Positions 49,641-60,790 of a DNA stretch of 64,000 nucleotides are shown piece after piece. The translations under genes and the position numbers were made by a program. The stretch's first letter is position 1. Every line of letters starts with the position of its first letter. The DNA comes from Sulfuricella sp. Its GTDB lineage: Bacteria > Pseudomonadota > Gammaproteobacteria > Burkholderiales > Sulfuricellaceae. The notes under the pieces are model-generated. The model was given only the letters and a program-made list of their open reading frames with translations. It had not been told where the DNA came from and made no database searches. The stretch covers positions 113,746 to 177,745 of the forward strand of contig JAQTNE010000004.1 in assembly GCA_028713975.1 (NCBI GenBank), written 5' to 3'.

Positions 49641-50978
49641 ATGCATATTCACATCCTTGGCATCTGCGGCACCTTCATGGGCGGCATCGCGGTGCTGGCC
49701 AAACAGGCCGGACACAAAGTCACCGGCTGCGATGCCGGCGTCTACCCGCCGATGAGCACGCAACTCGAAGCCCAGGGCATCGAATTGGTCGAGGGCTTCG
49801 ACCCCGGCCAGATCAAACTGGAACCCGACGTTTTCGTAATCGGCAACATCGTGTCGCGCGGCAACCCGCTGATGGAGGAAATTCTCGACCGCGGCCTGCC
49901 CTACGTGTCAGGCCCGCAATGGCTGGCTGAGAATGTGCTGCACGGCAAGTGGGTGTTGGCCGTCGCCGGCACTCATGGCAAGACCACGACTTCGGCGATG
50001 CTGGCATGGATTCTGGAAGACGCGGGACTCAGCCCAGGTTTCCTGATCGGCGGCGTGCCGCAAAATTTCGGCGTTTCAGCGCGACTGACCGATTCGCCGT
50101 TCTTCGTGGTGGAAGCGGACGAATACGACACAGCCTTTTTCGACAAACGTTCCAAGTTCGTTCATTACCATCCGCGCACGGCCGTGCTCAACAATCTCGA
50201 ATTCGACCATGCCGACATCTTCCCCGACCTGGCCGCAATCGAAACCCAGTTTCACCATCTGGTGCGCACCGTGCCCGGCAACGGCCTGGTGGTTGCCAAT
50301 GGCCGCGAGGAAAGTCTCGACCGGGTGCTGGCGTGCGGTTGCTGGACGCCGGTAGAGCGTTTCGGCACAGTGCAGGGCTGGGCCATGGGCGGAGCCGGTT
50401 CGGTCGCATTCAAGGAAGAATTCCAGGGCACCCTGAACTGGCAGCTGCTCGGCGAGCACAACCGCATGAACGCCCTCGCGGCGATTGCCGCTGCGCGCCA
50501 TGCCGGCGTACCGGCACAGGTCGGCATCGAGGCGCTGTCCCGGTTTGAAAATGTGAAACGGCGCATGGAAGTGCGTGGCGTGGCGAACGGCATCACGGTT
50601 TACGACGACTTCGCCCACCATCCGACCGCGATCGCCACCACCGTCGCCGGACTGCGCGGCAAAGTCGGTAACGCGCGTATCCTGGCGGTGCTGGAGCCGC
50701 GCTCCAACACCATGAAGCTGGGCGTGATGAAGGACGCCCTGCCCGGCAGCCTGCACGATGCCGACCAGGTCTTCTGTTACGGTGCCAACCTGGGCTGGGA
50801 TGCGGCGGCTGCGCTCGCGCCGCTGGGTGACAAGGCCAGGACTTTCGACGACCTCGACCAACTGGTAAAGACCGTATCCGCCGCCGCCCGCCCCGGCGAC
50901 CACGTACTGGTGATGAGCAACGGCGGCTTCGGTGGCGTGCACGAAAAACTCTTGTCGGCGTTGGCTGGCCACGCATAA
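49641..50978 (+). CDS. mpl: UDP-MurNAc:L-Ala-gamma-D-Glu-meso-DAP ligase
   Basis: Recycles cell-wall tripeptide by joining it to UDP-MurNAc; cytoplasmic Mur ligase. 445 residues: N-terminal Rossmann segment HILGICGTFMGGIA, ATP-binding GTHGKTTT near residue 114, and central VVEADEYDTAFFDKRSKF. The C-terminal domain has EPRSNTMK and SNGGFGG. The GTFMGG variant near the start separates Mpl from MurC (GIGG). Confidence 0.95.
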   Translation: MHIHILGICGTFMGGIAVLAKQAGHKVTGCDAGVYPPMSTQLEAQGIELVEGFDPGQIKLEPDVFVIGNIVSRGNPLMEEILDRGLPYVSGPQWLAENVLHGKWVLAVAGTHGKTTTSAMLAWILEDAGLSPGFLIGGVPQNFGVSARLTDSPFFVVEADEYDTAFFDKRSKFVHYHPRTAVLNNLEFDHADIFPDLAAIETQFHHLVRTVPGNGLVVANGREESLDRVLACGCWTPVERFGTVQGWAMGGAGSVAFKEEFQGTLNWQLLGEHNRMNALAAIAAARHAGVPAQVGIEALSRFENVKRRMEVRGVANGITVYDDFAHHPTAIATTVAGLRGKVGNARILAVLEPRSNTMKLGVMKDALPGSLHDADQVFCYGANLGWDAAAALAPLGDKARTFDDLDQLVKTVSAAARPGDHVLVMSNGGFGGVHEKLLSALAGHA

Positions 50979-50984
50979 ACCTAT

Positions 50985-51060
50985 AACCGCGGAGGACGCG
51001 GAGGACGCAGGGGGAAGCTCGATGCTTTTCCTCCGCGTCCTCCGCGTTTTCTGCGGTAAA
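50985..51060. repeat. GGACGCGGAGG-type inverted repeat, copy 3
   Basis: The left arm at 50985-51016 (CCGCGGAGGACGCGGAGGAC) and right arm at 51028-51060 (CTCCGCGTCCTCCGCG and on) are complementary around a short loop. It fills the gap between mpl and the RNase II-family gene. Confidence 0.88.
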
Positions 51061-51080
51061 ACGAATTTTACCGAGCCCGA

Positions 51081-52925
51081 ATGAATATCCTTTACGAAGA
51101 AGACGGCGTCATCAAGGTGGCGAGCGTCATGACCGACAGCATCACTTCGCTGCAAGTGGAAACGCCGCACGGCAAGCGCGCCAAGATCAAGGCGGCAAAC
51201 GTGCTGCTGCGTTTCGAGACACCGCCCGTCAGCGGATTCATGGACGCAGCCGAAACGGCGGCGGCCGAGCTCGACCCAATTTTTTTGTGGGAATGCTGCG
51301 GCGCGGAGGAATTCGCCTTTGCCGATCTGGGCCGCGAATATTACGGCCATGCGCCTTCTCCGGTCGAGGCGGCGGCGGTGGCGCTGAAGCTGCACACTGC
51401 GCCGATGTATTTCTACAAGAAGGGCAAGGGCCGTTACAAGGCCGCGCCGGAGGAGAATCTCAAGGCGGCATTGGCGTCCGAGGAGAAAAAACGCAAGCAG
51501 GCCGAGCTGATTGCGAACCATGCGGCAGAGCTGACGGCGGGAAACCTGCCCGGCGCATTCACGCCGCAAGTGGTGGAGTCCATGCTTTATGCGCCGGACA
51601 AGAACACCCTCGAATACAAGGCGCTGGACAAGGCATGTACGGAAAGCGGCCTGAGTCCGGTGAAACTGCTGGAAAAGTGCGGCGCGATTCCCTCATCCCA
51701 CGATTTCCACCTCAACCGCTTCCTGCGCGAACACTTTCCCGAAGGCACCGGATTCCCCGAGGTTGCCATGCCGCACCCGGCAGGCGATCCGGCCCATTCG
51801 GACGCAGCCGCCTTCAGCATCGACGATGCCGCCACCACCGAAATCGACGACGCTTTCTCGGTAAAGAAGCTCGATAACGGCAACTGGCGCATCGGCGTGC
51901 ACATCGCCGCGCCGGCGCTGGGCTTCTCGCCGGACGACCATCTCAATGAAATTGCGGCACAACGTCTGTCCACCGTGTACATGCCGGGGCAAAAAATCAC
52001 CATGCTGCCGGACGCAGTCGTGGAGCGCTTCACGCTGGCGGCGGGCCGCCGTTGCCCGGCGCTGTCACTGTATATGGAAGTGACGCCGGAACTCGAAGTG
52101 ATCGGTCAGGAAAGCGCGCTGGATCATGTCGAAATTGCCGCCAATCTGCGCCACGACACGCTGGAGCCGATGTTCAACGAAGCCACCCTGGCCAGCCGCG
52201 AGGGCGATTACGCCTACAAGGACGAACTGCTGCTGCTGTGGGACTTTGCCACCAAGCTCAAGGAAGGGCGCGGCAAGGCCGAGAGCCGGCAGAATTTCGC
52301 CGACTACAACTTCGCCGTGGTGGACGGCCGCGTCATCATCACCGAACGCAGCCGCGACACCCCGATCGACCGGGTGGTGTCGGAGCTGATGATCCGGGTT
52401 AATTCCAGTTGGGGCAAGGCGCTGGCGGAGGCCGATTTCGCCGCCATCTACCGCAACCAGGAAGGCGGCAAGGTGCGCATGGGCGTGGCGCCGGGCGCGC
52501 ACCAGGGCTTGGGCGTGACGCACTACATGTGGGCCAGCTCGCCGTTGCGTCGCTACGTCGATCTGATCAACCAGCGCCAGTTGATCGCCCATCTGGAGAA
52601 CAAGCCAGCCACCTATGGCAACCGCGACGAACGCTTGCTGATCGCGATGCGCGATTTCGAGCTGGCTTATGAAGCCTATGGCAACATCCAGGATCAGATG
52701 GAACGCTACTGGTGCCTGCGCTGGCTGCTGCAGGAACAGATCGGCGAAATCGGCGCGGTGGTGATCAAGGAAAATCTGATCAAGTTCGACCACCTGCCGT
52801 TTTTCACCCGCGTGCCGTCGCTGCCGGAAGTGGCGCCGGGCAATCGGGTGATGATCGAGATATCCAATGTGGATCTGCTGGACGTGATATGCCACTGCAA
52901 ATTCACGCGGCTGCTGGAACAATGA
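51081..52925 (+). CDS. RNase II-family (RNB) exoribonuclease
   Basis: 614-residue protein with an N-terminal region of its own (about 1-230) and an RNB catalytic domain (about 245-560). The metal-binding Asp cluster is in FSIDDAATTEIDDAFS near residue 248, and the RNB end motif TSRIRRYVDL-like segment reads ASSPLRRYVDLINQRQL. Probably a 3'-5' exoribonuclease; the N-terminal part differs from RNase II and RNase R, so I leave the symbol empty. It follows mpl and precedes a TonB-like gene. Confidence 0.9.
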   Translation: MNILYEEDGVIKVASVMTDSITSLQVETPHGKRAKIKAANVLLRFETPPVSGFMDAAETAAAELDPIFLWECCGAEEFAFADLGREYYGHAPSPVEAAAVALKLHTAPMYFYKKGKGRYKAAPEENLKAALASEEKKRKQAELIANHAAELTAGNLPGAFTPQVVESMLYAPDKNTLEYKALDKACTESGLSPVKLLEKCGAIPSSHDFHLNRFLREHFPEGTGFPEVAMPHPAGDPAHSDAAAFSIDDAATTEIDDAFSVKKLDNGNWRIGVHIAAPALGFSPDDHLNEIAAQRLSTVYMPGQKITMLPDAVVERFTLAAGRRCPALSLYMEVTPELEVIGQESALDHVEIAANLRHDTLEPMFNEATLASREGDYAYKDELLLLWDFATKLKEGRGKAESRQNFADYNFAVVDGRVIITERSRDTPIDRVVSELMIRVNSSWGKALAEADFAAIYRNQEGGKVRMGVAPGAHQGLGVTHYMWASSPLRRYVDLINQRQLIAHLENKPATYGNRDERLLIAMRDFELAYEAYGNIQDQMERYWCLRWLLQEQIGEIGAVVIKENLIKFDHLPFFTRVPSLPEVAPGNRVMIEISNVDLLDVICHCKFTRLLEQ

Positions 52926-52959
52926 TTTAGCGGGTCGTTTCTGCTAAACTGGCTTTGCC

Positions 52960-53862
52960 TTGGTAAATCATAGCGTTCTCTCCTCCCTGAACCGCCTTGC
53001 GCGGCTCGACCAGCCCGACCGCCTCGGGCTGATGCTGCTGTTTTCCGTTTTCTTCCATGCACTGATACTGTTCGGCGTGACATTCAAAACGCCCGAAATG
53101 AAAAAATCAGGCGCCGCCACCTCTCTTGATGTGGTGCTGGTCAACCGCAAATCCGCCTCCCGTCCGGTCAAGGCCGACACCTTGGCGCAGGCCAACCTCG
53201 ACGGCGGCGGCAACACCGACGCCGACCGGCGCGCCAAAAGCCCGCTGCCGGTGCAGCCCCGGCCAGAGTCCGAAGCCGCGCAGAAACAGCGGCAGACGGG
53301 ACAACTCGAGCAGCAGGCACGAACCTTGATGACCCAGGTCAAATCGACACAACGCGTCGCGCAAGCGCCGGCCAAATCGGAGCCGAAAGAGACCCCGGCG
53401 AATAGCCCGACGGGTTCCGACCTGGCGATGAAAAGCCTGGAAGCGGCACGGATGGAGGCCCAAATTTCGCGCGACTGGGACGCCTACCAGAAGAAACCGA
53501 AGCGCACATTTATCGGCGCGCGCGCCCAGGAATACCGCTTTGCGCGTTATGCCGAGGACTGGCGCATCAAGGTGGAAAAAATCGGCAACCTGAATTATCC
53601 GGAAGAGGCGAAACGGCAGAAAATCTACGGCAGCCTGCAACTCATCGTCAACATCAAATCCAATGGCAGCGTGGAGAGCGTCGAGATCAAGCGCTCCTCC
53701 GGCCACAAGGTGCTGGACGAAGCCGCCATCCGCATCGTCAACCTGGCAGCGCCGTATGCGCCCTTCCCCGAGGACATCCGCAAGGACACCGACATCCTCG
53801 GCATCGTGCGTACCTGGAACTTCACCCGCGCCGACGAACTTGGGACAACTGCCGCCGAGTAA
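52960..53862 (+). CDS. TonB-family energy transducer
   Basis: 300-residue protein with one N-terminal membrane helix (about residues 22-40), a long Gln/Ala/Lys-rich periplasmic spacer and a C-terminal TonB domain (about 205-295) with YPEEAKRQKIYGSLQLIV and the end segment AAPYAPFPEDI. It transmits the proton-motive force to an outer-membrane receptor. The first in-frame start is a TTG at 52960; the next ATG is at residue 25 inside the membrane helix, so TTG is chosen. No exbBD genes are beside it. Confidence 0.88.
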   Translation: MVNHSVLSSLNRLARLDQPDRLGLMLLFSVFFHALILFGVTFKTPEMKKSGAATSLDVVLVNRKSASRPVKADTLAQANLDGGGNTDADRRAKSPLPVQPRPESEAAQKQRQTGQLEQQARTLMTQVKSTQRVAQAPAKSEPKETPANSPTGSDLAMKSLEAARMEAQISRDWDAYQKKPKRTFIGARAQEYRFARYAEDWRIKVEKIGNLNYPEEAKRQKIYGSLQLIVNIKSNGSVESVEIKRSSGHKVLDEAAIRIVNLAAPYAPFPEDIRKDTDILGIVRTWNFTRADELGTTAAE

Positions 53863-53904
53863 TGGCCATGGCAAATCGCTGTTTCATAGTACGGGATGGC
53901 GATT

Positions 53905-53984
53905 CGCCATGGCCATTCCCTCACCCCTCGCCCTCTCCCGCAAGCGGGCGAGGGGGACGAAGTACGCTTCGCGTGTTTTGCTCT
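53905..53984. repeat. CTTCGCGTGTTT-type palindromic repeat, copy 2
   Basis: Nearly the same element as at 1001-1080: CCATGGCCATTCCCTCACCCC, then the hairpin CCCTCTCCCGC / GCGGGCGAGGGG, and ACGCTTCGCGTGTTTTG. It lies between the TonB-like gene and yqgE. Confidence 0.85.
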
Positions 53985-54015
53985 AAGGCAGCCTCGGATA
54001 TGCCATAATCGCATC

Positions 54016-54576
54016 ATGCAGAACGTCAACCTGACCAATCATTTCCTGATCGCCATGCCCGCCATGACCGACCTCTATTTCGCCAAGTCGCTGACTTATA
54101 TTTGCGAACATTCCGAGCAGGGCGCGCTGGGCGTGGTGGTCAACCGCCCGATCGAAATGACCCTGAAAATGCTGTTCGACCAGATCGGCATCAAGCTCGA
54201 ATCGGAAGAGCGGGCGGAGAACATGGTGCATTTCGGCGGCCCGGTGCAAACCGATCGTGGCTTCGTCCTGCACCAGCCGGCTGGGGAGTGGCTATCGACC
54301 ATGGCAGTGAACGAGCAGATCGCCCTGACCACCTCGAAAGACATTCTGGAAGCGGTTGGCCGCGGTCAAGGCCCATACAAATTGCTGGTGACACTCGGCT
54401 ATGCCGGCTGGGATGCAGGGCAAATCGAACAGGAATTATCGCAAAATGCCTGGCTCACCGTACCGGCTTCCGCACAGATTATTTTTGACCTGCCCTGGGA
54501 ACAGCGGCTGCCTGCCGCGATGAAGCTGCTGGGCGTCGATTTTGCCAGCCTGGCCGATGAGGCGGGGCATGCTTGA
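54016..54576 (+). CDS. yqgE: YqgE/AlgH family protein (UPF0301)
   Basis: 186-residue conserved protein of unknown biochemical role, linked to alginate regulation in Pseudomonas. Family blocks: [39 protein letters not shown] and [14 protein letters not shown]. The start is the ATG at 54016; a longer frame begins inside the repeat at 53896 but this part is not protein-like. ruvX follows after 19 bases, the usual order. Confidence 0.94.
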   Translation: MQNVNLTNHFLIAMPAMTDLYFAKSLTYICEHSEQGALGVVVNRPIEMTLKMLFDQIGIKLESEERAENMVHFGGPVQTDRGFVLHQPAGEWLSTMAVNEQIALTTSKDILEAVGRGQGPYKLLVTLGYAGWDAGQIEQELSQNAWLTVPASAQIIFDLPWEQRLPAAMKLLGVDFASLADEAGHA

Positions 54577-54595
54577 ATACCATGAGGGGTAAGGG

Positions 54596-55033
54596 GTGCA
54601 GGGTACCGTCCTCGGCTTCGATTTCGGCCTGAAACGCATCGGCGTGGCGGTAGGCGACCTGAGCCTGGGCTTGGCGCACCCGCTGACGACGGTGACAGGG
54701 GAAAGCAACGACCAGCGCTTTGGCGCGATCGGGGCGTTGCTGCAAGAATGGCAGCCGGTGCTGGCGGTGGTGGGGCTACCCACCCATCCTGACGGCGGAG
54801 AACATGAGATGAGCGCGCGCTGCCGCCGCTTTGCGCACCAACTGGAGGGGCGCTTCGGCCTCAAGACGGCATTTGTGGACGAGAGCCTGAGCTCCGCCGC
54901 GGCCAGCGAGGACTTGAACGAGGCGGGAGTGCGTGGCCGGAAGCAAAAAGCCGTACTGGACCAGGTCGCGGCGCAACGGATATTGCAATCTTATCTGGAC
55001 AACCAGAAAACAGTCCCGTGTTCCAAGTGCTAA
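54596..55033 (+). CDS. ruvX: Putative Holliday junction resolvase RuvX (YqgF)
   Basis: RNase H-fold nuclease of 145 residues; the family is essential and is linked to 16S rRNA end processing and junction resolution. The catalytic Asp is in [13 protein letters not shown] near residue 8; the other acidic residues lie in VDESLSS and LDQVAA. The start is the GTG at 54596. It lies between yqgE and pyrB. pyrR, often found at this place, is absent. Confidence 0.93.
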   Translation: MQGTVLGFDFGLKRIGVAVGDLSLGLAHPLTTVTGESNDQRFGAIGALLQEWQPVLAVVGLPTHPDGGEHEMSARCRRFAHQLEGRFGLKTAFVDESLSSAAASEDLNEAGVRGRKQKAVLDQVAAQRILQSYLDNQKTVPCSKC

Positions 55034-55084
55034 GCAGGCACTCGGTACCAAAGCTACGGATTCAGCACTAAGGATTATTTAACC

Positions 55085-56053
55085 ATGCGCAATAACCCGC
55101 AGTTGAACAAAAACGGCGAACTGCAACATCTCCTCACCATCGAGGGCCTGCCTGCGACGACCCTGCGGCACATCCTCGATACCGCGGAAACTTTCCTCGA
55201 CGTCGCCGAGCGCGAGGTAAAAAAAGTGCCGCTGCTGCAAGGCAAGGCGATTTTCAACCTGTTTTTCGAGCCCAGCACCCGCACCCGCACCACGTTCGAG
55301 ATCGCGGCCAAGCGGCTGTCTGCCGATGTCATCAATCTGAATGTCGGCACTTCCTCGCAATCCAAGGGCGAAACCCTGCTGGATACGGTCGATAACCTGG
55401 CGGCGATGCAGGCCGACATGTTCGTCGTGCGCCATGGCCAGTCCGGCGCAGCACACCTGATTGCGCGCCATGTGGCGCCGCACATCCATGTCGTCAACGC
55501 CGGCGACGGACGCCACGCCCACCCCACCCAGGGGCTGTTGGACATGTTCACCATCCGCCACTACAAAAAGGATCTGACCCGGCTGCGGGTAGCGATCGTC
55601 GGCGACTTGCTGCATTCGCGCGTGGCGCGCTCGCAGATTCATGCGCTGACCACGCTGGGTGTGCCGGAAGTACGCATAATCGGCCCCAAGACGCTGATCC
55701 CGACCTGTGCCGAGCGCATGGGGGTGCAGGTCTACCACGACATGGCGACGGGGCTGAAGGACGTTGACGTAATCATTATGCTGCGCCTGCAGAACGAGCG
55801 CATGCGCGGCGCGCTGCTGCCTTCCGCCCAGGAATATTTCAAATATTACGGCCTGACTGCGGAAAAACTCGCGCTGGCGCGACCCGACGCCATCGTCATG
55901 CACCCCGGCCCGATGAACCGCGGCGTGGAGATCGAATCTTCCGTCGCCGACGGCGTACAGTCGGTGATCCTGTCCCAAGTGACGTTCGGCATCGCGGTGA
56001 GGATGGCGGTGATGAGCATCCTGATGGGCAACAAAGCGGGAGGCGAAGCATGA
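55085..56053 (+). CDS. pyrB: Aspartate carbamoyltransferase
   Basis: Makes N-carbamoyl-aspartate from carbamoyl phosphate and aspartate in pyrimidine synthesis. 322 residues with [13 protein letters not shown] (carbamoyl phosphate loop) near residue 60, HPTQGLLD and the C-terminal [11 protein letters not shown]. It overlaps the pyrC' gene by four bases (ATGA), the arrangement of class A ATCases that form a complex with a DHOase-like chain. No pyrI regulatory gene is present. Confidence 0.97.
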   Translation: MRNNPQLNKNGELQHLLTIEGLPATTLRHILDTAETFLDVAEREVKKVPLLQGKAIFNLFFEPSTRTRTTFEIAAKRLSADVINLNVGTSSQSKGETLLDTVDNLAAMQADMFVVRHGQSGAAHLIARHVAPHIHVVNAGDGRHAHPTQGLLDMFTIRHYKKDLTRLRVAIVGDLLHSRVARSQIHALTTLGVPEVRIIGPKTLIPTCAERMGVQVYHDMATGLKDVDVIIMLRLQNERMRGALLPSAQEYFKYYGLTAEKLALARPDAIVMHPGPMNRGVEIESSVADGVQSVILSQVTFGIAVRMAVMSILMGNKAGGEA

Positions 56054-57336
56054 AAATCCACATCAAAAACGGCCGGCTGATCGACCCGAAAAACCACATC
56101 GACGCCCAGTGCGACGTGTTCATTGCGGCGGGCAAAGTGGTCGCGGTCGGCGCCATGCCGGAAAACTTCACTGCCAACCGCACGATCGACGCCGCCGGCC
56201 TGGTGATCTGCCCCGGCCTGGTGGATTTGTCCGCGCGCCTGCGCGAGCCGGGCTACGAATACAAGGCCACGCTCGAATCCGAAATGCTGGCGGCGGTGGC
56301 GGGCGGCGTCACCAGCCTGGTCTGCCCGCCCGATACCGACCCGCCGCTGGACGAGCCGGGCCTGGTGGAAATGCTCAAGCACCGCGCCCGAAGCCTGAAC
56401 CAGGCACGGGTCTACCCGCTCGGCGCATTGACCCAGAAACTCGAAGGCGAGCGCCTGACCGAAATGGCGGAGCTGCATGATGCCGGCTGTATCGGCTTCT
56501 CCCACGCCGATATGCCGCTGTCCGACACCCTGGTATTGATGCGTGCCATGCAATATGCCGCCACCTTCGGCTTCACGGTCTGGCTAAGGCCGCAGGATGC
56601 TTTTCTCGCCAAAGACGGCGTCGCCCATGATGGCGAGGTGGCGAGCCGGCTGGGGCTGCCGGCCATCCCATCCTGTGCCGAATCCATCGCGCTGTCGGCG
56701 ATCCTCTCACTTGCCCGCGAAACCGGTGCGCGCATCCACATCTGCCGCCTTTCCAGCCGCGAAGGCATCGCCCTGATCCGCGCCGCCAAAATGGAGGGCC
56801 TGCCGGTCACCTGCGACATCGCGGTGCATCACGCCCACCTCAGCGAAATGGACATCGGCTTTTTCGATTCCAACTGCCACCTGGTACCGCCGCTGCGTAG
56901 CCAGCGCGACCGCGACGCGTTGCGCGAGGGGCTGGTTGACGGCACGATAGATGCCATCTGCTCCGACCATACGCCGGTGGACGACGACGCCAAGCTGCTG
57001 CCCTTCGCCGAAGCCGAAGCCGGTGCCACCGGCCTGGAACTGCTGCTGCCGCTGACGCTGAAATGGGCCAAGGAAACTGGAGTTTCCCTGCCCGCCGCGA
57101 TCGCCAGAATTACCTCCGAACCGACGCGAATTCTGGCCTTGAACAACGGCCACCTGGGCGCGGGTCAACCTGCCGATGTGTGTATCTTCGACCCGGAGCG
57201 GTACTGGAAGGTCGAGCCTGGCTCGCTCAAGAGCCAGGGAAGGAATACGCCGTTTTTGGGGCTGGAGTTACAGGGGAAGGTCAAGTATACGTTGGTGGAA
57301 GGGCATGTGGTTTATGAGGCTCCGACTGAGATATGA
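56050..57336 (+). CDS. pyrC': Dihydroorotase-like PyrC' (probably catalytically inactive)
   Basis: 428-residue amidohydrolase-fold protein that should pair with PyrB. Active dihydroorotases have a zinc-binding HxH after the first strand; here this reads Ser61-Ala-Arg63 in [10 protein letters not shown], and another ligand His appears as Arg in HICRLSS. The later SDHTPV is kept. In Pseudomonas a similar dead PyrC' is needed to hold the aspartate carbamoyltransferase complex together, which is the likely role here. A separate, active dihydroorotase gene must then lie elsewhere. Confidence 0.92.
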   Translation: MKIHIKNGRLIDPKNHIDAQCDVFIAAGKVVAVGAMPENFTANRTIDAAGLVICPGLVDLSARLREPGYEYKATLESEMLAAVAGGVTSLVCPPDTDPPLDEPGLVEMLKHRARSLNQARVYPLGALTQKLEGERLTEMAELHDAGCIGFSHADMPLSDTLVLMRAMQYAATFGFTVWLRPQDAFLAKDGVAHDGEVASRLGLPAIPSCAESIALSAILSLARETGARIHICRLSSREGIALIRAAKMEGLPVTCDIAVHHAHLSEMDIGFFDSNCHLVPPLRSQRDRDALREGLVDGTIDAICSDHTPVDDDAKLLPFAEAEAGATGLELLLPLTLKWAKETGVSLPAAIARITSEPTRILALNNGHLGAGQPADVCIFDPERYWKVEPGSLKSQGRNTPFLGLELQGKVKYTLVEGHVVYEAPTEI

Positions 57337-57354
57337 AACCGACCGAAATAGGCT

Positions 57355-59025
<1,671 letters not shown>

Positions 59026-59086
59026 TTAAAGCACAAAGCCGATGTGATAAGAGGGGGCTTGATGTCGTCGGTCATGGCTGTTTTTC

Positions 59087-59968
59087 TTACTTGCCTTTAT
59101 CTGCGGCCTCGCCAAGCAGGCCGCCCGCATCTTTCTCGTCCAGCTCCAGTTTCGGCGTGGAAGTCTTGATACGCTTTTCCACCTCCTTGATATGCTCGGC
59201 GGCGGGGATGTGTTCGGGCGGAGTGCCGCCGATGCGCTCGATGGCATCGCGGACTTCCTTGCCGACTTCCTGATGAGCGCGAATGGCCTGCTGTTGATCG
59301 CGGATACCTTCGCGCGCCAGTTTGTCGCGGGTCTGGGTCATGCGAAATTGATTGGCGGCCAGTTCCGTGGCGTTCATTCTGTCCATGAGGTTTTCCCTGG
59401 ACGGAATGCCCTTGCGGGTTTTGATTTCCTCGCCACCCAACCCGCCGTAAAGACCCTTGTAGCCCGCGTCGTGAAAGATGCCGAACATGCGGTTCTGCAC
59501 GCCCGCCTGCTGGGCTGCGCCCGAGAGCGCCTTGAATTCCTCCGAGGTCTGCTTGCGCAGTTCCAGCCGCTCCCTGTCGGCCATGAGTTGGTCGGTAAGC
59601 TCCTGCCTTCGCGCCTGGACGGCGAAGTATTTCTGGGCGGAGGCAATCTCGGGCTTGCGCGGATCGCCGTTCTGGGCAATGAGATAGCAGGCGAAGCGGG
59701 AGAGATGGTAATCCTCAACCTCGCGCACACTCCCTGAGCCAAGTTCGACCATTTTGCCGGCGCCGGCAAAATGGTGATCGGGTTTATTTCCCGATTGTTC
59801 GCAAGAGGTTATCGCACGCTCGACGGCATCCTCGAAGCGTCGCCACTGGCCGTACCCCAGCAAAGATTGCAGGTCGCGGGCGCTCCAATATTCGGCCTCA
59901 TGGTCATTGGTTTTCTTGAGGTCTTCAAACGATTGGCCTGCGATAGTAGGCACTTGTTTATCTGGCAT
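59087..59968 (-). CDS. dinD: DNA damage-inducible protein D (DinD)
   Basis: 293-residue protein with an N-terminal BRO-N/DinD domain (about residues 10-130: YWSARDLQSLLGYGQW, FACYLIAQNGDPRKPE) and a charged helical C-terminal part. In E. coli DinD is SOS-induced and inhibits RecA filament activity. The start is the ATG at 59968; a TTG at 59992 is in frame. No LexA box (CTGT-N8-ACAG) was seen in the 200 bases upstream, so SOS control is not shown here. Confidence 0.87.
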   Translation of the reverse strand: MPDKQVPTIAGQSFEDLKKTNDHEAEYWSARDLQSLLGYGQWRRFEDAVERAITSCEQSGNKPDHHFAGAGKMVELGSGSVREVEDYHLSRFACYLIAQNGDPRKPEIASAQKYFAVQARRQELTDQLMADRERLELRKQTSEEFKALSGAAQQAGVQNRMFGIFHDAGYKGLYGGLGGEEIKTRKGIPSRENLMDRMNATELAANQFRMTQTRDKLAREGIRDQQQAIRAHQEVGKEVRDAIERIGGTPPEHIPAAEHIKEVEKRIKTSTPKLELDEKDAGGLLGEAADKGK

Positions 59969-60168
59969 GTGGCATCCATTTCTCTGATACAACTACCCCA
60001 TTAAGCCTTGATCCGGTCTCTACCTTATGCGTCCGCGCCATTTAAGCCGGGGCTTCCGATCATTCCCGACTTCCGGGCGAGGTGAATAACGATTGTACCG
60101 TATGCGCCTGTTCTACTGGCTACCCAATGTCGGCATTCTGTTTTAGAGTAAATAGTTGCGGATATTCT
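59969..60168. other. Region upstream of dinD
   Basis: Gap of 200 bases between the carbonic anhydrase gene and dinD (both minus). It should hold the dinD promoter. No gene or clear operator seen; it is more AT-rich than its neighbours. Confidence 0.4.
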
Positions 60169-60717
60169 TTATCCTTGGCGATAGTTGCCCGCCAGCCTGA
60201 CGTAATGCGCTGCCGAATAGGCGAAGTGCGCCAGCTCCTCTGCGGTGAGGGCGCGCAGCAGCTTGGCCGGGCGACCTAGATATAAATTCCCGCTTTCCAG
60301 CACTTTCCCCTCCGGCACCAAGCTGCCCGCGCCGAGCAATACGTGCGGCTGCATCACCACCTTGTCCATTACGATCGAGCCCATGCCGATCAGGCACTCG
60401 TCGCCGATTTCGCAGCCGTGCAGGATCACATTATGGCCGACCGTGACCCGGTCGCCGATGATCAGTGCTGCGCCTTCGGGATTTTCCGGGCGGCGATGGC
60501 TGACGTGCAGGGTGCAGAGATCCTGAATATTGGTGTCGCTGCCGATGCGGATGAAGTTGACGTCGCCGCGCACCACGGTGCCACACCACACCGAGGCGCG
60601 CTCGCCGATAGCCACATCGCCGATGATCTGCGCGCTGGGATGGATATAAGCCGAGGCGGCGATTTGCGGGAAGGCGCCCTGATAGGGCGCAATGTTGGAG
60701 CTGGCTTGATTTTGCAT
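60169..60717 (-). CDS. Gamma-type carbonic anhydrase family protein
   Basis: 182-residue left-handed beta-helix protein of the YrdA/CaiE/gamma-carbonic anhydrase family, probably a zinc enzyme hydrating CO2 or a relative with another role. Hexapeptide repeats run over most of the length; His residues that could bind metal are in LHVSHRRPE and VTVGHNVILHGC. It is divergent from the oligopeptidase gene. Link to CO2 fixation (prk is present) is possible but unproven. Confidence 0.88.
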   Translation of the reverse strand: MQNQASSNIAPYQGAFPQIAASAYIHPSAQIIGDVAIGERASVWCGTVVRGDVNFIRIGSDTNIQDLCTLHVSHRRPENPEGAALIIGDRVTVGHNVILHGCEIGDECLIGMGSIVMDKVVMQPHVLLGAGSLVPEGKVLESGNLYLGRPAKLLRALTAEELAHFAYSAAHYVRLAGNYRQG

Positions 60718-60790
60718 GATCCTGGGCCAATATGAGGTTAACCCTCGTAGTATAATCCGTTCCCGTTTTACCTAACCAGAGGCGTATCAA

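Noticed and set aside
53896..54015. Longer N-terminus for yqgE starting inside the repeat
   Set aside because: The family starts at the ATG at 54016; the added residues are encoded by the dispersed repeat.
59969..60168. LexA box before dinD
   Set aside because: No CTGT-N8-ACAG or close variant was found in the upstream region on either strand.
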